DNA from: Candidatus Pacebacteria bacterium UBA6188
GTDB lineage: Bacteria > Patescibacteriota > Microgenomatia > UBA1400 > PJMF01
DNA length: 16,683 bases
Assembly: GCA_002422765.1 (NCBI GenBank)
Contig: DITI01000044.1
Coordinates: 1 to 16,683, forward strand
Direction: 5' to 3'
Under the pieces are notes generated by a model. It was not told the DNA's origin and ran no database searches. It saw only the letters and a list, made by a program, of their open reading frames with translations. Below, piece after piece: positions 7,645-13,589 of this stretch; the stretch's first letter is position 1, and the number at the start of each line of letters is the position of its first letter. The translations under genes were made by a program, and so were the position numbers.

Positions 7645-7989
7645 TCAAACTGATAAGGTTTTGATGATTTTTGTTAAATCTTCATCAGAATAAGAACTAA
7701 ATTCCTCATCCAAAGATGCGAAATCGTAACCTTTTTCTACAATTTTTTCTACCAAATCAGCAAATTGCTTTTCTAAAGTTGGAGCACCAAGCAAAGCAAT
7801 TGTTTCTGGCCTGACCTCTTGTTCTAACTGAGCCTTAAGTGGTCTAGCGCCAACATAAGCTTCCAAGGCCCCTAAAAAATAATTAATATTGCTTTGTGAT
7901 TCGATTGGATTTTGTCCAGCAAGACGCAATTTGAGAGAATCAATTTTGACTTCAACAGTTGGTGGAGCAGTTTTTACATCCTCTTTCAT
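7645..7989 (-). CDS. Small hypothetical protein coupled to nrdJ
   Basis: This 114-residue product is not recognised. It has no membrane segment and no cysteine. The N-terminal ~25 residues are Pro/Val/Lys-rich and probably extended. The rest looks helical (INYFLGALEAYVGARPL, then KQFADLVEKIVEKG). It ends with an acidic turn and helix (SYSDEDLTKIIKTLSV). Its ATG lies three bases past the nrdJ stop, so translation is almost certainly coupled, and a role as partner or regulator of the reductase is a reasonable guess. It is the only gene in the window ending in TGA. Even if UGA were read through, the frame would close at a TAA a few codons later. Confidence 0.62.
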   Translation of the reverse strand: MKEDVKTAPPTVEVKIDSLKLRLAGQNPIESQSNINYFLGALEAYVGARPLKAQLEQEVRPETIALLGAPTLEKQFADLVEKIVEKGYDFASLDEEFSSYSDEDLTKIIKTLSV

Positions 7990-7992
7990 GAA

Positions 7993-10185
7993 TTATATCG
8001 GACAAGCACCAGTATCACACTTCAATTGTTCTAAATTGATGTCCTCAGTTACTTCCAATTCGTCATCGGTAATTTCTTGAATGACTTGCATGAATTGACC
8101 AATGGTGACTGCTTCTTCTGGCTGATATTCATAGGCCGTCACATCAATCTTGGGCATGACGCTACAAGTTTTAATCAAAGGTTGATACTTACGAATCATA
8201 CTAGAGAATTTGCGATAAGAAACTTTGTCCGGATCATACTTGAGAGTGTAAGAAACCTGATTGCCTTTATCTTCAGAAAGAGGCTTGCCTTCTTCATCAA
8301 CACCCACAATCCAATATTTCTCAATCAACATTAACCATTTGTATTGTTCTTCTGGGGTAGCCTCACTAGCCGTCACCAAGTGATTGTCCATACCCAAGCT
8401 ACAAATTTCTGGCTGAGTGGGAAAACCAATCACGGTAGTGCCCTGATAACTCTTGAGTTGCTTGTTGGGGTAACCCATTTTTTGATATTTTTTGACCAAA
8501 GGATCATCAGTGCTGAACTGCACCCAACGAATGTATTCGCGCATGGCTGGCAAATGAGCACCCTCGGAAAGACTAAAGAGCTTGGAAGTTGTGCCAGCTG
8601 GCTTAATCGTGGTGTTAGTGTGAGGAACATTGACACCTAATTTTTTGGCGTAACTAATCGACTCGTCCTGAACTGCGCGTTTGAAACGAGCAATGGTCAT
8701 CCAGAAATCATGAGCTTTTTCTTCGTCAATTAAATCGCGGAAAGCCAAACCAAAAGCATTCCAAGCATATTCGTGAATACCAGTCATACCCACACCAATA
8801 CGATTGGTACGCTTGACTTCACGGGAATACAAACTATCCATATAGGTATTAACTCTCATAAGAGCTCTGGTCGCGACGCGGAAAGCTTCTTCAGCAGCGT
8901 CAGCATCTGGAGCATGATAAGGCACCACGTCAGCAATCACACAATAACCGCCCAGCATGTTGAGAGTAATTTCTCCACAAGGATTGGGGATTTGTGTGTA
9001 GTATTTGGCACCAGCGTGACGAGCCACTTCAGCTAACATTTTGACGGTTTTCTTCATTGGCACGAATTTTTTACTGCGAGCATAACCACCGTCCAAGTAA
9101 CCATCAAAGCCATCATCATTCTGAACTAACTTGTGCTGGTTAACAAAGCCTGGCTCGCCAGTTTTGTCGAAATATGAAGCGCGCATCACTGCATCCAAAA
9201 CTTTGGTTGAATGTTGACTGCGCTGTTTCCAAAACTTCTCATCCACAGCCACGCTATTATTGGCTGACCACAAAAAGCCACCTTTTTTGATACTGATAAA
9301 ATCAAAAATATCTGGATCTGTCCATGTTTTAACTGCAATACGAGCTGCACGACGTGCCCCGCCAACCAAAACACATTCAGATAAATAATGATCAGCATAA
9401 AGAGCTTGCTTCCAAGGTTTCATGCCTGAACCTTTGATGGTGGCTAATTTTTGAATTGCCTTGATCAGAGGACGAGGACCAGAAGCAGGACGATCTTGCA
9501 TGCCAGCAATTGGTGACCCTTTGGCTCTGACTTTACTGAAATCCAAGATCAAAGTGTCATCCTTATACTTGCGCTCATAAGCCATTTCTTCAATTTTTTC
9601 GACAGCTTGAGCCCAACCTTCACGAGTGTCAGGAATTTCAAACCAGTGAGCGTTATTGTATTTATGACGAGCCTCACGGGTACTCTCATCATCACCCCAA
9701 ACAAAGTCAGCGTGAGCATCACTCAGAACACAGCGAACAATAGGCATGTAATCCCAATCCACCACCATCAGAGCGTCATCATAAGCACGACCCACACCAG
9801 AACCATTCAAGAGCAAGTAAAAGAGCAAGAAAGACGAAGAAGCAGTGCTACAGTTAGTAAAAACCTCCATGTTGCGACCAGGTTGAGTTTCGTCGCCGTG
9901 CTGTAAATGACGACCACTCATCAAAAGTGAAGCATTAGAAATATGCTTACGCAAAATTTCGTATTCTTCTTGACGATCTTTTTTGAATTTTTCAGGTAAT
10001 AAAGCCGAATTGCCCAAAGCTACGCGATGAGCCACATCTGCCCAACTTTCCAACTGACCATTTTTCTTGACTCGCAAAATCGTGCGTTTAGCTACCGCTT
10101 CTCCCAAACCTTTGGACAACTTACGATCTATAAATTTCATTTTTTTCTTGGGGAGCTGGTTGCTGGCGGATTTTTGCGCTGTCAT
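7993..10185 (-). CDS. nrdJ: Adenosylcobalamin-dependent (class II) ribonucleotide reductase
   Basis: The enzyme reduces ribonucleotides to deoxyribonucleotides, using a B12-derived radical and no oxygen. The 730-residue product matches the monomeric Lactobacillus leichmannii type in size and layout. C112 (FTNCS) and C415 fit the redox pair. C403 in NPCGEI, with E405, is the expected thiyl-radical site. The C-terminal shuttle pair is C723 and C728 (CDTGAC), spaced as in the Lactobacillus enzyme. No N-terminal ATP-cone is visible; that domain is in the separate NrdR. The ATG at 10185 is chosen over a TTG at 10203 because AAGGA sits five bases upstream of it. The gene follows nrdR after a 199-base structured leader and precedes a coupled small gene. 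Activity would need cobalamin, and no B12 genes are in view. Confidence 0.95.
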   Translation of the reverse strand: MTAQKSASNQLPKKKMKFIDRKLSKGLGEAVAKRTILRVKKNGQLESWADVAHRVALGNSALLPEKFKKDRQEEYEILRKHISNASLLMSGRHLQHGDETQPGRNMEVFTNCSTASSSFLLFYLLLNGSGVGRAYDDALMVVDWDYMPIVRCVLSDAHADFVWGDDESTREARHKYNNAHWFEIPDTREGWAQAVEKIEEMAYERKYKDDTLILDFSKVRAKGSPIAGMQDRPASGPRPLIKAIQKLATIKGSGMKPWKQALYADHYLSECVLVGGARRAARIAVKTWTDPDIFDFISIKKGGFLWSANNSVAVDEKFWKQRSQHSTKVLDAVMRASYFDKTGEPGFVNQHKLVQNDDGFDGYLDGGYARSKKFVPMKKTVKMLAEVARHAGAKYYTQIPNPCGEITLNMLGGYCVIADVVPYHAPDADAAEEAFRVATRALMRVNTYMDSLYSREVKRTNRIGVGMTGIHEYAWNAFGLAFRDLIDEEKAHDFWMTIARFKRAVQDESISYAKKLGVNVPHTNTTIKPAGTTSKLFSLSEGAHLPAMREYIRWVQFSTDDPLVKKYQKMGYPNKQLKSYQGTTVIGFPTQPEICSLGMDNHLVTASEATPEEQYKWLMLIEKYWIVGVDEEGKPLSEDKGNQVSYTLKYDPDKVSYRKFSSMIRKYQPLIKTCSVMPKIDVTAYEYQPEEAVTIGQFMQVIQEITDDELEVTEDINLEQLKCDTGACPI

Positions 10186-10190
10186 TTTTT

Positions 10191-10195
10191 TCCTT
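10191..10195 (-). promoter_or_regulatory. Shine-Dalgarno of nrdJ
   Basis: AAGGA on the - strand lies five bases before the ATG at 10185. It falls inside the frame of the alternative upstream TTG at 10203, so it decides in favour of the ATG start. Confidence 0.75.
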
Positions 10196-10230
10196 TTTAT
10201 CAAACTATTCTTTTAATTATCTAAAATATA

Positions 10231-10382
10231 TTCTGCTCTCAAACATGAGACCTTGAAGACATCGAATAAAAACACAGAAAAATCCATGTTTCTAAACGAC
10301 ATCTTCACTGAGCAAGAAGTCGATAATCAACTTAAAAAAGTTGATAATTTTCCTCAAGCAAGTCTCATGTTAAAGAGCAGAA
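10231..10382 (-). promoter_or_regulatory. Candidate structured RNA leader between nrdR and nrdJ
   Basis: The 152-base element begins two bases after the nrdR stop and ends 45 bases before the nrdJ ATG. Its 21-base ends (10231-10251 and 10362-10382) pair at 20 of 21 positions in - strand RNA, including one G-U. In + strand RNA two adjacent pairs are lost. After a 3-base bulge an 8-bp helix continues the stem (10252-10259 with 10351-10358). Inside are a hairpin with a 4-base loop (10326-10333 with 10338-10345) and an 8-bp hairpin (10271-10278 with 10283-10290). A competing 10-bp helix (10255-10264 with 10297-10306) uses two G-U pairs only on the - strand and excludes the 8-bp stem. No terminator T-tract follows. 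No B12-box-like sequence was seen, so it does not look like a standard cobalamin riboswitch. Confidence 0.66.
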
Positions 10383-10384
10383 AC

Positions 10385-10834
10385 TTATTCTTTAAGTTTT
10401 CTAATTTCTTCTTCAAAGTCAGCTAGTTCGCCAAAATCTCGGTAGACGCTGGCAAAAAGCAGATAAGAAAGCGGATCGAGTTTTTTGAGACGGTTGAGCA
10501 CTAGGTTGCCTATTTCCCAGCTCTTGACTTCAAAAACCTCTCTCTGTCTCAGCTTGGCTTCTACGTCTTCAATTAGTAACTCAATCTGTAACATACTAAC
10601 TGGACGCTTCCAAGTTGCCTTGACCAAACCACGCTTGACCTTATCTCTGTCAAAGTTCTCCTGACTGCCGTCTTTCTTGATGACTCGAAGATCGACGCCC
10701 TCAACTCTTTCGTAAGTTGTAAATCGCTTCTGACAAGCCTCACAAGTTCTCCTACGCCTCACACTATCCCCATTTTCCGTCTCTCGTGAATCAATGACTG
10801 CCGTTTCGCTGCCTTTGCAAAATGGACATTGCAT
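10385..10834 (-). CDS. nrdR: NrdR, repressor of ribonucleotide reductase genes
   Basis: NrdR senses ATP/dATP through an ATP-cone and represses ribonucleotide reductase operons when dATP is high. The 149-residue product has the usual length. A zinc ribbon uses C3, C6, C31 and C34 (CPFC and CEAC), with SRETENGDSVRRRRTC between them and the RFTTYER motif at residues 37-43. The ATP-cone runs from about 49 to 139 and includes IKKDGSQENFDRDKV. The ATG at 10834 is preceded by two NrdR-box-like sites, implying autoregulation. nrdJ lies downstream on the same strand, so the regulator and its likely target probably share one operon. Confidence 0.97.
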   Translation of the reverse strand: MQCPFCKGSETAVIDSRETENGDSVRRRRTCEACQKRFTTYERVEGVDLRVIKKDGSQENFDRDKVKRGLVKATWKRPVSMLQIELLIEDVEAKLRQREVFEVKSWEIGNLVLNRLKKLDPLSYLLFASVYRDFGELADFEEEIRKLKE

Positions 10835-10844
10835 ATTTAAGTAA

Positions 10845-10860
10845 TACCTATCTGTAGTGT
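10845..10860 (-). promoter_or_regulatory. NrdR box, promoter-proximal copy
   Basis: On the - strand the site reads ACACTACAGATAGGTA. Against the published NrdR-box pattern acaCwAtATaTwgtgt it keeps 11 of 16 positions, and 8 of the 10 core positions from C4 to G13. It lies ten bases before the nrdR ATG. Its support comes mainly from pairing with the stronger box 32 bp upstream. Confidence 0.6.
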
Positions 10861-10876
10861 TTCATCTTTTATCTAA

Positions 10877-10892
10877 ACACAAAATCTTGTGG
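10877..10892 (-). promoter_or_regulatory. NrdR box, distal copy
   Basis: Read on the + strand the site is ACACAAAATCTTGTGG, matching 13 of 16 positions of the palindromic NrdR-box pattern. It starts 32 bp from the proximal box, about three helical turns. That is the usual arrangement of paired NrdR boxes, which lets NrdR bind both on one face of the DNA. Confidence 0.72.
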
Positions 10893-10961
10893 TTGCTAAG
10901 ATGAGGACTAAAAGAATCTCATGCTGGGGGGTAGCTTGTCAACTATAACAAAATGTGTCAA

Positions 10962-11537
10962 TTACAAATCAATCTGGTTGAGAAAGTAACGCAATTTTTC
11001 AGCCAGATAATGATTCTCTGCTGCAAGCGTTTCTAACATCACTTTTTCATCATTGGAAAATTGGTCGCGGTGCAAAACAACAAAGTCATCATAAGCAGGA
11101 AGTTTTTCTAAAATAAAGAAAGCTTGTTGCTGATAGCCGCTTCGTTTATTGAAGCTAGATTCTTCAAATAAAAAAATGCCTTCACTTAAGGCCTGATTGG
11201 CATATTTAAGCGCTTTGGTGAGAGTAATGAAGGCTAGATCGCTATTACCCTCTTCCAAAAGCCGACGACTATAAAATAAACGACGATTGCCATAATTCAT
11301 CAGCAAATAGGTTCTTTTTTCAGCACTAGCCAATTCTAAGCGCAAACGATCAATTAGCATTAAAGTAGGATATAAAGAGTGATCGGGTAAAATTTCTTTG
11401 GCGATATAAAACTTATTACTAACCAGAGAAGAATTGCTGGTCATTCTGTTTTTGTTAGCTGATTGTAAAGAAACAAACAAAATAAAAAGAGCAAAAGAAG
11501 CAGCCAAAAATAAAAATAAATAATTAACTTTACTCAT
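10962..11537 (-). CDS. Membrane-anchored DUF5667-type protein
   Basis: The 191-residue product starts with one membrane segment (about residues 5-24), after a short basic start. A mostly helical domain then follows on what should be the outer face. The segment ILPDHSLYPTLMLIDRLRLELAS (49-71) followed by EKRTYLL and a NRRLFYSRRLLEEGN helix matches the layout of DUF5667 proteins: a PxSxLYxLK-like start, then AExRL-type helices. These proteins are common in CPR and Actinobacteria, and their function is unknown. The gene starts seven bases past the upstream CPBP gene and is the last of a four-gene run. No obvious terminator lies between it and the nrdR control region. Confidence 0.62.
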   Translation of the reverse strand: MSKVNYLFLFLAASFALFILFVSLQSANKNRMTSNSSLVSNKFYIAKEILPDHSLYPTLMLIDRLRLELASAEKRTYLLMNYGNRRLFYSRRLLEEGNSDLAFITLTKALKYANQALSEGIFLFEESSFNKRSGYQQQAFFILEKLPAYDDFVVLHRDQFSNDEKVMLETLAAENHYLAEKLRYFLNQIDL

Positions 11538-11543
11538 AAGAAA

Positions 11544-12215
11544 TTAAAAATTAAGCAACAACACCATTCCCCAAATCGCCTGCACCAAAACTAGCAAGTA
11601 AGCATTACGTCTTTGGTGAAAAAGCAAAGCCTGACCGCAAGCAAAAGCAAATAATAAAATCATTTGAAAAATAACCTGTCTTACTTCGAAACGAGCAAAA
11701 ATATTGGGTAAGTGGAAAAGCAAGAAAATAAAAGCCACTAAAAAAATCTGTTTATAAAAGGATAAATGTTTAAATTTTTGCTCAACCACCACCATCACGA
11801 AACTATAAAAAAACAAAGTTTCAAAAAAACCAGTCAAAATCGCCAAAAACAATTCCCACCAAAACCACTCTGCTAAATAATAAGGCATCAAACTAACTGT
11901 TCCGCCGTGACTCAGCACTCCCAAAAGCACTCCGGTAAAACCAAAAAGGCCACCAATCGCCAAACCTAATAAGAGACCTGGTTTGAGCTTGGCTAAAGAA
12001 AAACTGGCCAAAACTTCCTTGGTGCCAGAAACAGACACATACAATAAAACTGGCAAAGCAAAAAATACAAATTTACCTATGCTCTCGTCAAACCAAACTG
12101 GGAAATGAAAAATGGTTCTATAAAATAGCCATAAAAGAAAAGTTAAAAAAAGCAAAGGTAAAAAGGCTTCGTGTTGCTGACGATTTTTGGTTGGTTTACT
12201 TTTTTTTGATGGCAT
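11544..12215 (-). CDS. CPBP/Rce1-like multi-pass membrane protein with degenerate active site
   Basis: The 223-residue protein has a basic N-terminus and about seven hydrophobic segments. The second half follows the CPBP (Abi/CAAX protease) layout. Motif 1 is FETLFFY at 131-137, where the family has EE..FR, so one Glu and the Arg are lost. Motif 2, FLLFH (164-168), keeps F...H. In motif 3 the expected H...N is Q212...G216. The fold assignment is tentative and the protein is probably not an active protease; a scaffold or lipid-binding role is possible. Its ATG lies inside the end of the kinase-like gene (20-base overlap), so translation should be coupled. Confidence 0.55.
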   Translation of the reverse strand: MPSKKSKPTKNRQQHEAFLPLLFLTFLLWLFYRTIFHFPVWFDESIGKFVFFALPVLLYVSVSGTKEVLASFSLAKLKPGLLLGLAIGGLFGFTGVLLGVLSHGGTVSLMPYYLAEWFWWELFLAILTGFFETLFFYSFVMVVVEQKFKHLSFYKQIFLVAFIFLLFHLPNIFARFEVRQVIFQMILLFAFACGQALLFHQRRNAYLLVLVQAIWGMVLLLNF

Positions 12216-12819
12216 CTAGAACTAGTTGCAAAGTCTTTTCCTTATTGTGTGAAAAAGTATCGATAACTAAATCGTAAAGCTCAGGGCGCCAAAAATCAAT
12301 CGGGTCTGCCTTAGAAACTTTGCCTGTCTCGACTGCCCATTCTTGCCATTCTTTAGCGTACATTCTGCTCCATTTTTTGAGATTACCATCATAACGCTCA
12401 TGAATACTCTTTTTGGCTTCAAACACGTCTACCTCATCACGGTTGACAATGCGATCAATTCTCACCGCATCATCACTACAAGTCATTAAAACCTTGAGCG
12501 TACCTGGGATATTCTGAGCCATAAAACCTGAAAGCCAAGACTCGATAATCCATTTTTCTTCAGTTGAAACTTTTTCGCGAATGCCGTAGTCCACCTGACG
12601 ATCAAAGTCATCATTATAAACCGTGGCACTGTGATGAACTGAAAGACTAGGGTTAAAAAGACCTTTCTCAATAGCGTAAGAGCGCATAAACTCGCCACCA
12701 GAAAAAGCAATCCAAGCTTCTTTTTCTAGTTCTTCTCGCAAAAGACTAAGTAAAGTCGTTGAGCCACAACCTGGCAAACCAGAAATGGTAATATTTTGAT
12801 AATTATATTGTCCTGACAT
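12196..12819 (-). CDS. Archaeal-type cytidylate-kinase-like P-loop protein
   Basis: The 207-residue product follows the archaeal CMP-kinase order: ITISGLPGCGSTT (P-loop), FSGGEFMR (39-46), DDFDRQVD (70-77), IIESWLSGFM (91-100), RIDRIVNRDEVDVFEA, and a closing LYDLVIDTFS. In archaeal CMP kinases the P-loop reads GxGTTT, without the usual Lys; here it is GCGSTT, also without Lys. The family's EGRLSG becomes ESWLSG, losing an arginine expected near the substrate. The protein may therefore have altered or no kinase activity. AAGGAG (12825-12830) lies five bases before the ATG at 12819. It sits 21 bases after an RnlA-like HEPN gene and overlaps the next gene by 20 bases. A bacterial cmk is already present at 4235, so this is not needed as the housekeeping enzyme. 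Confidence 0.75.
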   Translation of the reverse strand: MSGQYNYQNITISGLPGCGSTTLLSLLREELEKEAWIAFSGGEFMRSYAIEKGLFNPSLSVHHSATVYNDDFDRQVDYGIREKVSTEEKWIIESWLSGFMAQNIPGTLKVLMTCSDDAVRIDRIVNRDEVDVFEAKKSIHERYDGNLKKWSRMYAKEWQEWAVETGKVSKADPIDFWRPELYDLVIDTFSHNKEKTLQLVLDAIKKK

Positions 12820-12840
12820 ACCTGCTCCTTGCTAATTTTG

Positions 12841-13323
12841 CTAATTTTTTATTTCAATTGTTTCCGCCACTGCCTGCATGGAATCAACCATCATTTGCAC
12901 TCGATCAACTGCTTGTTCAAAGCTCAAAGATTGTTTGCAGTCACCGAAATAATGAAAGACGTGATTACGACAAATCAACCAAGTGTCCCACAGCTGACGA
13001 GCCAAAGGCTCACCAAACCTCATGGCCACATCATCATAAAGCCAATCCTCATCACGCTGGTGATTGCGAATGTCTGGATTGAGAGCTCGACCAATACGGA
13101 AACGACGCCCTTCATAGGTTTGTTTATTGATCAGTTCTAAATCAAAAAAGACTTTCTTGAGAAAGCCTTCGTAAGTTTTGGCCATGGAGAAAACGATAAA
13201 AGAAAAATCCGGCAAGTCGCGAAGTTGCTCTTGCTTATTGATAAGAGCCAGACTGACATCAACCAAACTTCTCTGACATTCGTCTAAGTATTGATACCAA
13301 GCCGCCTCTTTTTGAATTTCCAT
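12841..13323 (-). CDS. Small HEPN-fold protein, RnlA C-domain-like; candidate ribonuclease
   Basis: The 160-residue, mostly helical product contains RNHVFH at 119-124. This fits the HEPN ribonuclease signature R-polar-x3-H. Upstream, FSFIVFSMAKTYEGFLKK (40-57) resembles the matching region of RnlA (RNase LS), whose C-terminal half is a HEPN nuclease; E52 may match the extra acidic residue there. The N-terminal domains of RnlA are absent. HEPN proteins often serve in toxin-antitoxin or phage-defence systems, but no MNT-type antitoxin is adjacent. Instead the next gene is a CMP-kinase-like protein. The ATG at 13323 lies six bases after a perfect TATAAT, so the mRNA is probably leaderless. The family link is from recalled similarity and needs a profile search. 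Confidence 0.6.
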   Translation of the reverse strand: MEIQKEAAWYQYLDECQRSLVDVSLALINKQEQLRDLPDFSFIVFSMAKTYEGFLKKVFFDLELINKQTYEGRRFRIGRALNPDIRNHQRDEDWLYDDVAMRFGEPLARQLWDTWLICRNHVFHYFGDCKQSLSFEQAVDRVQMMVDSMQAVAETIEIKN

Positions 13324-13329
13324 GGAATG

Positions 13330-13335
13330 ATTATA
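13330..13335 (-). promoter_or_regulatory. -10 box of the HEPN-kinase operon
   Basis: TATAAT on the - strand ends six bases before the ATG at 13323, placing the likely start site at or next to the A of the ATG. One arm of the 23-bp inverted repeat begins three bases upstream of it (13338), where the -10/-35 spacer would lie, so a protein bound there could control the promoter. Confidence 0.6.
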
Positions 13336-13337
13336 GC

Positions 13338-13506
13338 AGACAGATCTTCACAGTTTAATACTAGCCACGCTTCACTAAAAACAACATCCTCTCACAGTTA
13401 ACAGTCTTTTTTCGCTCAGTGAGCTCGCTGTCTAAACACAAGGCAATTCTTAATGCTTTTTCATCAGCTCGCTCAATGGGCTATATTAAACTGTGAAGAT
13501 CTGTCT
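13338..13506. repeat. 169-bp element with perfect 23-bp terminal inverted repeats
   Basis: Bases 13338-13360 are the exact reverse complement of 13484-13506. The stem continues through a single bulged C with five more pairs (13362-13366 with 13479-13483), leaving ~112 bases inside. The interior holds a 14-bp near-palindrome (CAGTGAGCTCGCTG, 13417-13430) and two copies of AGCTCGCT. The arms read outward toward both divergent genes. No target-site duplication or transposase is present. It could be a pair of operators, a small structured RNA whose ends pair, or an old mobile-element remnant. It fills most of the 266-base intergenic region. Confidence 0.7.
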
Positions 13507-13513
13507 AAAAAAC

Positions 13514-13562
13514 AACACAAACAAAACCACGCTCAATAAAGTAGCTGTTGGTTTTTTGTGTT
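13514..13562 (+). other. Hairpin upstream of the acidic-protein gene
   Basis: AACACAA (13514-13520) pairs with TTGTGTT (13556-13562), and AAAACCA (13523-13529) pairs with TGGTTTT (13549-13555). A 2-base bulge separates the helices and the loop is 19 bases. Six T residues form part of the 3' arm rather than following it. It ends a few bases before the presumed -10 of the acidic-protein gene. Confidence 0.5.
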
Positions 13563-13566
13563 ATAA

Positions 13567-13579
13567 CATAATCAAGGAG
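13567..13579 (+). promoter_or_regulatory. Possible -10 and strong Shine-Dalgarno of the acidic-protein gene
   Basis: CATAAT (13567-13572) is followed at once by AAGGAG (13574-13579), ten bases before the ATG at 13590. The SD is convincing and fixes the start. The -10 is weaker, with no well-spaced -35, and a start site there would place the SD at the very 5' end of the mRNA, so transcription may begin further upstream. Confidence 0.5.
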
Positions 13580-13589
13580 AAAAAATATT

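Noticed and set aside
7645..7647. UGA recoding, as in Absconditabacteria or Gracilibacteria
   Set aside because: All long frames are intact under the standard code and the single terminal TGA works as a stop.
8077..9906. Several + strand frames opposite nrdJ
   Set aside because: They are antisense shadows of a well-conserved gene and carry no recognisable domain.
10186..10203. nrdJ start at TTG 10203
   Set aside because: The six extra codons overlap a good SD that is correctly spaced for the ATG at 10185.
10186..10384. Cobalamin riboswitch upstream of nrdJ
   Set aside because: Expected for a B12-dependent enzyme, but no sequence like the conserved B12 box was found on the - strand, and the fold is a long closed stem instead.
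12829..13140. + strand frames opposite the HEPN gene as an antisense antitoxin
   Set aside because: No SD or promoter is seen, and the composition is that of an antisense shadow.
13440..13465. Terminator hairpin followed by T residues inside the inverted-repeat element
   Set aside because: The stem is only about five pairs with a bulge, and no gene upstream on that strand needs a terminator.
13338..13506. MITE or insertion-sequence remnant as the firm call
   Set aside because: The flanks show no target-site duplication, and no transposase fragment or second copy is in the window. It is kept only as one option.
13338..13506. 6S RNA
   Set aside because: The size and paired ends are suggestive, but I cannot see the promoter-like central bubble or any conserved 6S sequence.
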